The position numbers were made by a program, and so were the translations under genes. The notes under the pieces were generated by a model. That model ran no database searches, was not told the DNA's origin, and saw nothing but the letters and a program-made list of their open reading frames with translations. Of a DNA stretch of 64,000 nt, positions 43,143 through 53,141 are shown one piece after another (the stretch's first letter is position 1; every line of letters starts with the position of its first letter). The stretch covers positions 1 to 64,000 of the forward strand of contig NZ_CP014750.1 of NCBI RefSeq assembly GCF_001592435.1, read 5' to 3'. The DNA comes from Thermococcus peptonophilus (lineage in GTDB: Archaea > Methanobacteriota_B > Thermococci > Thermococcales > Thermococcaceae).

Positions 43143-44313
43143 ACCACCGCACGACTGCGTTCTACGGAAACTTTCCCGGAGAACTCCACTGATTTCGGCC
43201 CGAGGACCAGCATCACCTTTCCACACGATTACGTTCTACGGAAACCTCTACAGGTTCGTCACCATGGAGGAGGCACCAAGGGCTTTCCACACGATTACGT
43301 TCTACGGAAACCCCCTAAGCACTTCATTATCTACTTTGGTCCGTATAATCTTTCCACACGATTACGTTCTACGGAAACGGGTCTTGTCGGTGTCATAAAC
43401 GACTTTGACCTTGTAACTTTCCACACGATTACGTTCTACGGAAACATAAGCGAGAGGGTCTGGAACCTTGAGAATTGTTGAACTTTCCACACGATTACGT
43501 TCTACGGAAACCGAGGCTAACGCTTGAGATGGTCGGAGCGGTCGTATCAGCTTTCCACACGATTACGTTCTACGGAAACGTTGGCATAGCCCTGTGGGTG
43601 AAAAGCGTCCATCAGTGCCCCTTTCCACACGATTACGTTCTACGGAAACGCAATCATCCCTCACAAACGCCGCGTTCTTCGGCGGACTTTCCACACGATT
43701 ACGTTCTACGGAAACCTTCGTGATGGATGCAATACGTCACAGGATCGAGGAATACTTTCCACACGATTACGTTCTACGGAAACCTCGCGACCTCCCCTTC
43801 AATTTTCTCCCGCTCAAGATCTTTCCACACGATTACGTTCTACGGAAACCTCACCATCCCGGCCGGCACGAGCGAGCCGGCGAGAAGCTTTCCACACGAT
43901 TACGTTCTACGGAAACTCTGGCTATTTCCAGAGTCTTACCCTCGAAAAGCAACTCCTTTCCACACGATTACGTTCTACGGAAACAAGAGAAAGTCCAGAA
44001 CGACGAGCCTGTGCAGTGGACTTTCCACACGATTACGTTCTACGGAAACCAGGCAGTACATCAGGCACTCCAGGAGCTCGACAAGCTCTTTCCACACGAT
44101 TACGTTCTACGGAAACCTCTTCGATGTCGATGTTCAGAATATCTCCCTTGGCTTTCCACACGATTACGTTCTACGGAAACGGGTTTGACCTCAGTGCTCA
44201 GGCCAGGACCCTTTCCGCCTTTCCACACGATTACGTTCTACGGAAACTTGGTAGTGAAGAGTGTGGTAAGCTGTGCTTGAAGGCCTTTCCACACGATTAC
44301 GTTCTACGGAAAC
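43143..44313 (-). CRISPR. CRISPR array 1: 18 repeats of 29 nt, 17 spacers
   Basis: Repeat starts on the plus strand are 43143, 43217, 43283, 43350, 43417, 43483, 43551, 43621, 43687, 43755, 43821, 43888, 43956, 44021, 44088, 44152, 44219 and 44285. In crRNA sense (minus strand) repeats begin GTTTCCGTAGAACG and end CGTGTGGAAAG. Seventeen are identical. The one at 43143 is degenerate at its 3' end and marks the old, leader-distal end. Spacers are 35-41 nt, except the last one next to the degenerate repeat (45 nt). The leader is on the right (44314 onward), so transcription is leftward, toward cas1. Cleavage by Cas6 should leave the 8-nt handle GTGGAAAG. Confidence 0.98.
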
Positions 44314-44774
44314 ACTTCACTTTCCTCCTTCATTTGACAAATAAAGTGATTTCCCAACTCCTATTTAAGGCTTTCTTTGGGAACCCGTGGCACTGCACCC
44401 CATTTATAAACCTGACACAAAAACGAAGAACCCACCAAAGGGCTTGGAATTGTGACAACACACTTCAAAACATTTGAAAATTCTATTTCAAAAATCGAAA
44501 CTAAGTTTAATAAATTTATGGCCAATAAAATCATTGAAAACAAAATCCATGGACAAAGAGGACTTTTCAACTATCTAAACTCCAGAGACTCTACTTCATT
44601 TGCATATTTGGGACTTTTTATGTCTTTTATGCAAAACGTATCCATTCAGCGAACTCTTACCACCAGTATGGTAAACAGAAAATGAAAACTCTTCTAATCA
44701 ACATAAATCTTTTTTAAACCCTTTAAATCAACTAAAATCAAAAACATAGAGTGAACAGAAAGTGAAATGAGATT
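44314..44774 (-). promoter_or_regulatory. leader of CRISPR array 1 and cst operon 3' region
   Basis: 461 AT-rich nt without a gene. The first 105 nt match leader 2 almost base for base and hold a conserved TATA box (TTTATAAA, 44403-44410) and a second TATA-like element (CTTAAATAG near 44362-44369). Next to the array are a palindrome ATTTG-A-CAAAT (44332-44342) and CACTTT/AAAGTG arms (44318-44323, 44343-44348), both conserved in leader 2 and likely integration-anchoring signals. An 18-bp palindrome lies at 44657-44674. The right end holds oligo-T runs on the minus strand that could end the cas5 mRNA. Confidence 0.8.
44657..44674. promoter_or_regulatory. leader-associated palindrome, copy 1
   Basis: TTACCACCAGTATGGTAA has TTACCA/TGGTAA arms and is followed by ACA. 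A near copy occurs at 51121-51138 at almost the same distance from the other array (343 nt against 342 nt from the last base of the first repeat), while most of the sequence between is not conserved. A protein-binding site for leader control is the simplest reading. Confidence 0.5.
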
Positions 44775-45458
44775 TCAGAACACGAAAACAGGTTCTCCGT
44801 CAAAGAGTAGCACGCTCGCTGGATTGGCGAGCTCCACGAAGCCGCCGGCGAAGGCTATGACCCGCTGGTAGACCGCCCTCCTCTTCTTCCCGCTGTAGGT
44901 AAAGTCCACGGGCATTCGGTACTCCCTGGGCGTCAGGTTGTTCCGTCTCATCACGAGGAACCTCGCGCCCCTGGCGTAGTCCTCGGCCGGGATGATGCTC
45001 TTCAGCGTGCTTTCCCTCCCCTCCTCGACCTCGACTACTTTCATCCACTCCCTCTTTGCTGGGTAGAGTAGGCTCTCGCTGTCCCCAACGTAGGGGGCAA
45101 ATACCGGATCGAGGAGGGCATCGTAGGCCTTTTCTATTAGTTTATCATCGCCCGCAAAGAACATACGGTAGTGAGGCCTGTGGAAGAGCACCTTCGTTAT
45201 TGGATAAATGGGGGCGCTGGCGTTCTTGAATATCGCCGCCGTCTCCTCCACCCTCGCTCCAGGGTCTTCTACTACGACACCGTACTTTAGCTCATTCAAG
45301 AGCTTTCTGAAGCCCTCCTCCGGCAGCCCCATGGCCCCAGCGACCATTCCTATCGCCGTTGTCCTCGGTGGGAATGGATAGCTGTCGAGGAGGAGGGAGT
45401 TGTAGGGAATCCTGAAGTGCGCCTGCAGGGGCTTTACTTCCACGACGAGGCCCAGCAC
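44775..45458 (-). CDS. cas5: type I-B Cascade subunit Cas5 (Cst5-like)
   Basis: 227-residue RAMP protein. The N-terminal strand and loop (LGLVVEVKPLQAHFRIPYNSLLLDSYPFPPRTTAIGMVAGAMG) is the Cas5 hallmark, where the pocket holds the 5' handle of the crRNA. The rest is a compact RAMP with Gly-rich turns (FAGGFVELANPASVLLF). It caps the foot of the Cascade backbone with Cas8. The GTG at 45458 has GGTGAGTGAC upstream; a GTG at 45467 is also in frame but lacks a site. The gene overlaps or abuts the cas7 stop and is the last of the cas6-cas8-cas7-cas5 operon. Confidence 0.9.
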   Translation of the reverse strand: MLGLVVEVKPLQAHFRIPYNSLLLDSYPFPPRTTAIGMVAGAMGLPEEGFRKLLNELKYGVVVEDPGARVEETAAIFKNASAPIYPITKVLFHRPHYRMFFAGDDKLIEKAYDALLDPVFAPYVGDSESLLYPAKREWMKVVEVEEGRESTLKSIIPAEDYARGARFLVMRRNNLTPREYRMPVDFTYSGKKRRAVYQRVIAFAGGFVELANPASVLLFDGEPVFVF

Positions 45459-45459
45459 G

Positions 45460-46443
45460 TCACTCACCGAGCTTCAGGTTTTGTATCCTCTCCCTCAGCT
45501 CCTTCATGCTGAGAACCTCTACCTTCTCCATTCCCTCAAAGGCCTTCTTAAGCTCGTCCACGTTGGCGAAGCGGTTTTCGAAGAGGCCGATGTAGAGCTT
45601 CTCTATGTTGTCGTCAAACGCCTCCACGGTCTCCTTGAGGAGGTCAACGTCGAGGACGAGCTTTCCGTCAACGTAGCCGGGCTTCACGCGGAGAGCGTCC
45701 CCGATTACTGGAATCTTGTACCTCAGCAGGGCGACGACCATCACCTCGGGATAGACCTTGGTGAAGAAGTTGCTGAGCTTTGCGCCGCCGTGGTACTGCA
45801 TTATAGCCTCAAGCAGGGCCTTCAGGCGCTTCTCCCGCTCCTCCTTCGGGAGAATGTAGAGCGTAACTTCCTTTCCCGTGGCGTCCTTCTCCTTTTTAGC
45901 CTCAAGGCCCTCAAGTTTGGGAACCTCAAGGCCCTCCTTGAAAACGCCGAGCCTGTCAACCTCTATGAAGAAGTTGCCCCTCATGACGTTGGTGGTTATC
46001 TCGGTCTCGTATATGTTGTGGTTGTCCCCGCTCGGGTCGTAACGGACCCCAAAGTCCCTGTCCTCCTGATAGGGGAAGATTGATATCATGCCGTTTGTTC
46101 TGACGACGGCTGTCCTCTTGGGGTCTTTCACATTACCAACTTTCTTTCCTGCGAGCATGTAGCCAAAGAGGTCGTCGTCTATGTACTTGTGCGGCTCGCC
46201 GAGGGAAACTATGACCTTTTGGCCGCCCTCGCTCTTTGGAACGACCTGGCTCAGATCCCAACCAAGCTCCTTCAACAGCTGTCTGAGGTGGTACTTAACG
46301 CTCTGGCCGCTCACTCTGACGTACTCCCTACCATCAATGGGGTCGCGCACCTTCTTGAGGACGGCGATAACGCCCTCAGTCCCGTTCGAGTTCAAGTTTG
46401 CACCTTCAACCTTCGTCAGGGTAACGACCTCAATCGCCTTCAC
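45460..46443 (-). CDS. cas7: type I-B Cascade backbone subunit Cas7 (Cst2/DevR family)
   Basis: 327-residue RAMP. EVVTLTKVEGANLNSNGTEGVI at the start, VRVSGQSVKYHLRQLLKELG (about 44) and TNVMRGNFFIEVDRLGVFKEG mark the Cst2/DevR family that coats the crRNA spacer in Tneap-type Cascade. Start is taken as the GTG at 46443, with GGAGGTGATAAGG just upstream inside the cas8 end. A GTG at 46452 would add three residues, but then the ribosome site overlaps the start. The 14-nt overlap with cas8 suggests coupled translation. Confidence 0.93.
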   Translation of the reverse strand: MKAIEVVTLTKVEGANLNSNGTEGVIAVLKKVRDPIDGREYVRVSGQSVKYHLRQLLKELGWDLSQVVPKSEGGQKVIVSLGEPHKYIDDDLFGYMLAGKKVGNVKDPKRTAVVRTNGMISIFPYQEDRDFGVRYDPSGDNHNIYETEITTNVMRGNFFIEVDRLGVFKEGLEVPKLEGLEAKKEKDATGKEVTLYILPKEEREKRLKALLEAIMQYHGGAKLSNFFTKVYPEVMVVALLRYKIPVIGDALRVKPGYVDGKLVLDVDLLKETVEAFDDNIEKLYIGLFENRFANVDELKKAFEGMEKVEVLSMKELRERIQNLKLGE

Positions 46444-47758
46444 CCTTATCACCTCCGTAGAGAGCGTTCAGCATCCCGTTGAGCAGGATCGCCTTCACGA
46501 CCTTCCATTCATTGCGGTTCTCGTAGACGGGCCTGAGGTCGAGGCCCGTCTCAAGCTTCGCCTGGAGCTCAACGAGCTTGTTCACAAACTCCTCGAAGCC
46601 CCTTGCCCTGAAGAGCTCCCACTGGTAGCGCTCAAGGTTCGTGCCCTTCATGGCTTTCCCAAGGGCGTAGCCGAGCCCGTTAATCTTCTCGAAAGTCTCC
46701 TTGTCCACAACATCACCCCCGAAGGCTTCAAAGTAGGAGCGGGCCCAGGTGAGGTAGTAGGCAGGGAGCGGCAGTTTGTTCTTCACCCGCTCCATGAAAA
46801 TCCCGTTTAAAAGAACGAAATCGAACCTTCCCGAGAGGAGCCTTGAGATGAACTCCTCCCGCTCAAGGAAGTTCTTAGCCCTGTCCTTTCCCCTCGGTAT
46901 CTCAAGCATCTCGTAGAAGAGCACCACACCGGAGTCCCTCCTTTCGAGGTGCCGTTTTCCCCAGTTCGTCTCCTTCCCCGCTTCCTGAACTCTATCAATG
47001 AACCCGATGAGCCTCTCAAGGGTCGTGCCCTCTATCGTTCTCTCTTTGTATATCTGGCCCGAGCCGTAAACCAGGTATGCCCTAACGGTTCTTCCAACTT
47101 CAACGGTTTCCTTCAGCATCCTCCTGTTCTTGAGGAACTTGACGAACTCGTGGAGAACGGCAAAGAAGGCCTCGTTCGGGTGGTACCTGCTGAGTGCCAG
47201 CTTGGCGCTTATGGAGTACCTTTTCTTTCCGTCCCTTGTCTCTGCCGTGACCTTGAAGTTTTCCATCCAGAAGTCGTCCTTGAAGGTTTTCTTGAAGCGC
47301 TTCAGATCGCGTTCAGGGGCGTCGAAGAAAAAGCGGAGCGTTGAGCCTCCAACCGGGACGGTGTAGAGGTAGGCCATCGCGGAGTAGAGCTTGAAGGCAT
47401 GCTCGATGCAGAAGTGTAATCTGCCATTGTCCGATACTATTGAATCTATCTTCCTCTCGAAGGGAAAAATGAACGATTTATTACTCACTATCTCTTTCTT
47501 CTGCCCGCAAAGCGAACATACTCCCTTTTTTGATTTGGTGAGGCTCTGATGGATCTTCACTTTGTTGTCACTTTTTGGAAGCTCAAACTTGAACGCTCGG
47601 AGAACCGATATCGCGTCTTGCTCTGAATCAACGGGAGCGCCGTTGGTCATCTCCGAGACTGGCAGTAGATAGTTTTCATTGATGACCCCTGGTGTTATCT
47701 CCTCAATTCCCATCTCCCGGAGAAAGAGCTCGCCGTTCTTGAGGTATGCGTCTAGCAT
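46430..47758 (-). CDS. cas8: type I-B Cascade large subunit Cas8 (Cst1 family)
   Basis: 442 residues. The zinc-finger half CSLCGQKK (about 96) is the Cst1 mark, with another Cys/His pair in LHFCIEHAFKLY about 50 residues later. The remaining sequence is mostly helical and poorly conserved, as usual for large subunits. It should recognise the PAM and recruit Cas3. The ATG at 47758 is preceded by GGAGGTGAGTTGCCGG, whose TGA is the cas6 stop, so spacing is tight and the genes are surely co-transcribed. Confidence 0.88.
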   Translation of the reverse strand: MLDAYLKNGELFLREMGIEEITPGVINENYLLPVSEMTNGAPVDSEQDAISVLRAFKFELPKSDNKVKIHQSLTKSKKGVCSLCGQKKEIVSNKSFIFPFERKIDSIVSDNGRLHFCIEHAFKLYSAMAYLYTVPVGGSTLRFFFDAPERDLKRFKKTFKDDFWMENFKVTAETRDGKKRYSISAKLALSRYHPNEAFFAVLHEFVKFLKNRRMLKETVEVGRTVRAYLVYGSGQIYKERTIEGTTLERLIGFIDRVQEAGKETNWGKRHLERRDSGVVLFYEMLEIPRGKDRAKNFLEREEFISRLLSGRFDFVLLNGIFMERVKNKLPLPAYYLTWARSYFEAFGGDVVDKETFEKINGLGYALGKAMKGTNLERYQWELFRARGFEEFVNKLVELQAKLETGLDLRPVYENRNEWKVVKAILLNGMLNALYGGDKGEGD

Positions 47759-47766
47759 CCGGCAAC

Positions 47767-48480
47767 TCACCTCCAAATAGGATTAACAAAGCCAAAGCCG
47801 AGACTGTTCTTTTCCCCAAGGCCGACATCCATGAGGAAGCGGTAGAACTTCCTCTCCTCTGGTTTTATGCGCTCCTTTTCGAGAAGCTCCCAGTTGGAGC
47901 CGATGACTGGAAAAGGAACCCCGTTCTTGACGACCTTCACGTAAACGTCTATCTTCCCATTCTGTCTAACTTTTGGTATCATCCTATCAAACAACGGGCC
48001 TTCGAGGGAAAGTTCCTCTCCATAGAAGGCGTTGTACTTCTTCTCGGCGTTCTCTTTAAGACGATCGAGAAAAAAGCGCAGGTCCCTATGGGCGTGGAGC
48101 TTGAAGTACTCGTTTTTGCTGGCGTTCCTGTAGATGACAACCGGTGAGCCTGTCTGGAAGGCTTTCCTAAGAGGGAGCCTGAACTTTCTGAGCTCCGCAA
48201 CTTGGTACTCATTCTTCCCGATGTGGATACTCTCCCTTTCCTTGATGGTCGAGTGAAGGGCATTAATGAAGCCTCTCTCTGGGGAGGAAACTATAAAAGT
48301 CGGCCTCCCCTCCCTGTCCAAGAAAAAGTCAGAGAACGTGAAGAACTTGAACTTCGGCTGGTCGTGTCTCTCCCCGTACTCAGTTCCTTTCAGCATGTGG
48401 TAAATAAAGCCTTGGACTGCGTGCTTATTCGGTCGCGAAAACTCGTTATTTAAGGATATTAGTGTTAACTTTAGTCTCAT
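47767..48480 (-). CDS. cas6: CRISPR repeat endoribonuclease Cas6
   Basis: 237-residue double-RAMP RNase that cuts pre-crRNA in the repeat. The C-terminal Gly-rich loop GLGEKNSLGFGFV is diagnostic. By comparison with P. furiosus Cas6 (Tyr31, His46, Lys52), Tyr27 (in FIYHMLKG), His39 (in ERHDQ) and Lys45 (in KFKFFTF) are the likely catalytic triad. It is the only Cas6 here and must serve both arrays, although their repeats differ at two positions. The ATG follows GGTGAAAATT. Its own promoter and a dyad lie upstream (48492-48540). Confidence 0.94.
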   Translation of the reverse strand: MRLKLTLISLNNEFSRPNKHAVQGFIYHMLKGTEYGERHDQPKFKFFTFSDFFLDREGRPTFIVSSPERGFINALHSTIKERESIHIGKNEYQVAELRKFRLPLRKAFQTGSPVVIYRNASKNEYFKLHAHRDLRFFLDRLKENAEKKYNAFYGEELSLEGPLFDRMIPKVRQNGKIDVYVKVVKNGVPFPVIGSNWELLEKERIKPEERKFYRFLMDVGLGEKNSLGFGFVNPIWR

Positions 48481-48491
48481 AATTTTCACCA

Positions 48492-48540
48492 GACAACACG
48501 AGTTGTCGATTACATCCTTTGTTATCCGTGCTTATAAATT
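48492..48540 (-). promoter_or_regulatory. promoter and dyad of the cas6-cas8-cas7-cas5 operon
   Basis: AATTTATAAG (48531-48540, minus strand) is a TATA box about 52 nt before the cas6 ATG. Downstream, at 48492-48507, is a perfect inverted repeat of 6-bp arms, GACAAC and GTTGTC, with a 4-bp centre, ending 12 nt before the ATG and covering the expected start of transcription. It may be an operator for Cascade expression. Confidence 0.55.
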
Positions 48541-48597
48541 TTACTTTCAAATAGCTATTTGGGATATTATCATTGTGGGAGAGAAGACTAGATGCTG

Positions 48598-50778
48598 GAA
48601 TTCGTACGATTATGTCCTACGGAAACAGAACGGCAACGGGATAATTACACGGAAGCAAAAGTTATTTCCACACGACTACGTTCTACGGAAACTTACCCTT
48701 TCTTTTTCTGGCTCTTCTGCTAGAATTCAAAAATTTCCACACGACTACGTTCTACGGAAACCAGCCGCGATGACGACGGGAATGTGCTCCTCTCTGAATT
48801 TCCACACGACTACGTTCTACGGAAACTTCAGAATGCGGGCGACGAGGTTAGTATTAGCGTGGATTTCCACACGACTACGTTCTACGGAAACCGGGGAAGG
48901 TCCCGCGGGCGGGCCGTTGAAAGGCCCGGATTTCCACACGACTACGTTCTACGGAAACTTTTCAGGTTTGATGTGTGCCAGCAATAACACTTCTAATTTC
49001 CACACGACTACGTTCTACGGAAACCCTCGAGCTGAAAGACATAGAGACGGGGCTATTTGGTTCATTTCCACACGACTACGTTCTACGGAAACGTGAGGGG
49101 TCTTCAGATCCGCGTGAAGGAGCTCGAGGAGAGGGTATTTCCACACGACTACGTTCTACGGAAACTCAAACTGGTAGGCCTCGGGCTGGCTGCATGTTTT
49201 TCGTATTTCCACACGACTACGTTCTACGGAAACCCGAAGATCATGAGAGCAATGCCCCAAATCAGGTGGGATTTCCACACGACTACGTTCTACGGAAACT
49301 TCTCCAGGAACTTCTGAAAGCCAACGAGGAACATTGATTTCCACACGACTACGTTCTACGGAAACGTCGCCCTCTTTCCTGTACAGGCCGGACTTCTTCG
49401 AGATTTCCACACGACTACGTTCTACGGAAACAATTTCCGCGTGCTCAACCGTCGTAAGGTTCCCAAAATATTTCCACACGACTACGTTCTACGGAAACTC
49501 TGAAAGCTGAAAATGAAAAACTGAGGAAGGAGCTATTTCCACACGACTACGTTCTACGGAAACAAGGGTGTTTATGCCATTAAGGTGAACGGAAGAACAT
49601 ATGATTTCCACACGACTACGTTCTACGGAAACCCCTGTTGAGTCGAAGCGCCAGGCCTTGATGGCTAATTTCCACACGACTACGTTCTACGGAAACGTGT
49701 TCTCCAGTACCCGGAGTTTGAACTCGACGGCGATTTCCACACGACTACGTTCTACGGAAACCAGAATAGCTGTGAAAACAAATGATGGCTTTACAGCGAC
49801 ATTTCCACACGACTACGTTCTACGGAAACATCGTCCGTGACGGTCTGCGTGCTCAGGTTGCCGAGGATTTCCACACGACTACGTTCTACGGAAACCCCGA
49901 TTCTGCCCGTCACGAGGCTCGGATTTGTCCCGTATTTCCACACGACTACGTTCTACGGAAACCGAAAGGGGCTTCTCAACGTATTACTCACAAAAAAGAA
50001 AGCATTTCCACACGACTACGTTCTACGGAAACGTTCAGGAGCTCAACCACGTGGGCCAGCCTCAGGCCAGATTTCCACACGACTACGTTCTACGGAAACA
50101 CATTTACATCGACAATGCTCTTGTCGCATCTAAGGCTGATTTCCACACGACTACGTTCTACGGAAACTGTTCCCTGAGTGCTTTAGGCAGGTGTATCAAC
50201 CTGTTATTTCCACACGACTACGTTCTACGGAAACCTCTTCATATATTCAAAAGATACGAGCATTCTCGACAGCTATTTCCACACGACTACGTTCTACGGA
50301 AACGCGCCCTAGATAGGTGGGTCTCGAAGAGGAAGCTCGATTTCCACACGACTACGTTCTACGGAAACCTCAAGCTTCGGCTACGAGAGTGAAGGCTTCC
50401 TCCGTATTTCCACACGACTACGTTCTACGGAAACCGGACGAGGAGGAGCGTTTCAAGAACGCTCGGAGAGAAGATTTCCACACGACTACGTTCTACGGAA
50501 ACGGCAAGGACGCAGTGAAGTACCTGGAGGAGGTTGTGCCATTTCCACACGACTACGTTCTACGGAAACCTGGTCAAAATAAGCTCCAATCATCGCCTCG
50601 AACTTGTCAGATTTCCACACGACTACGTTCTACGGAAACTTGTCTTCCACGCTGGTCTCGGTTTGTAGGCAATGAATACTCATTTCCACACGACTACGTT
50701 CTACGGAAACGCCCTGCCCAACTTCTCCAGCTCACCCATGATGGCCTTGATTTCCACACGACTACGTTCTACGGAAAC
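48598..50778 (-). CRISPR. CRISPR array 2: 33 repeats of 29 nt, 32 spacers
   Basis: The first canonical repeat on the plus strand starts at 48664, the last at 50750. A degenerate repeat at 48598-48626 marks the old end. In crRNA sense repeats begin GTTTCCGTAGAACG and end CGTGTGGAAAT. Compared with array 1 there is G for A at position 17 and T for G at position 29. Thirty-two repeats are identical to each other. Spacers are about 36-41 nt. The leader is on the right at 50779 onward, so transcription is leftward, toward cas6, whose start lies 118 nt beyond the degenerate repeat. Confidence 0.98.
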
Positions 50779-51273
50779 CCTTCACTTTCCTCCTTCATTT
50801 GACAAATAAAGTGATTTCCAACTCCTATTTAAGACTTTCTCCGGAAACCTGTAGCACTGCACTCCACTTATAAACTTGCCACAAAACTAGAGGAGCGTTC
50901 ACAGACTTTCTAACCCCAATTTCATGCACAAATTGGGTTCTATTACCTATCCAAAAAATCGAAAATGAAATAGATGGATTTAAACCTCTATATCGGTCTG
51001 AAATTCTTGTCTATCTTGTTTCAGGCCTTCCAGACTATTTAAACTTCCCCTAGAATTGTCCAACAGAACCATTGGGGCCTTCTGGCCTTTTTCTTACGGA
51101 TGGATACATTTTACGAAAAATTACCACTGACGTGGTAAACAAAAGCTGATCTCCTATATTGGGCCTTAAAATTTCAAAGTTGACGTTTATCTCCTCCTAA
51201 TTACTCATCTGAGGACAAGCAGAGCTTTAAAGCTTAAAAGTTAGCCCGAGAGCCATTCTTGCCCTTCCCGGTG
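50779..51273 (-). promoter_or_regulatory. leader of CRISPR array 2
   Basis: 495 nt with no gene. The first 105 nt are nearly identical to leader 1, including CACTTT/AAAGTG arms, ATTTG-A-CAAAT, the TATA-like AAATAG element and CTTATAAAC at 50867-50875 (90 nt from the array, as in leader 1). Beyond that the sequence is AT-rich and mostly unlike leader 1, except for the 18-bp palindrome at 51121-51138. No other gene or RNA was recognised here. Confidence 0.8.
51121..51138. promoter_or_regulatory. leader-associated palindrome, copy 2
   Basis: TTACCACTGACGTGGTAA is a perfect dyad with 7-bp arms and is followed by ACA, as is the copy at 44657-44674. Between the two leaders both its sequence and its distance to the array (342 against 343 nt) are kept, which argues for function. 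Confidence 0.55.
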
Positions 51274-53120
<1,847 letters not shown>

Positions 53121-53141
53121 GAAACCACCACCTGTCTTTGT

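Noticed and set aside
43594-44280. Open frames of 130-230 codons with repeated STRLRSTET, FHTITFYGN and FPHDYVLRK segments across both arrays
   Set aside because: They are CRISPR repeats and spacers read as codons; the periodicity equals the repeat-spacer unit.
44361-44685. Short open frames in the array 1 leader on both strands
   Set aside because: They lie in AT-rich leader sequence shared with leader 2, with no ribosome site or domain.
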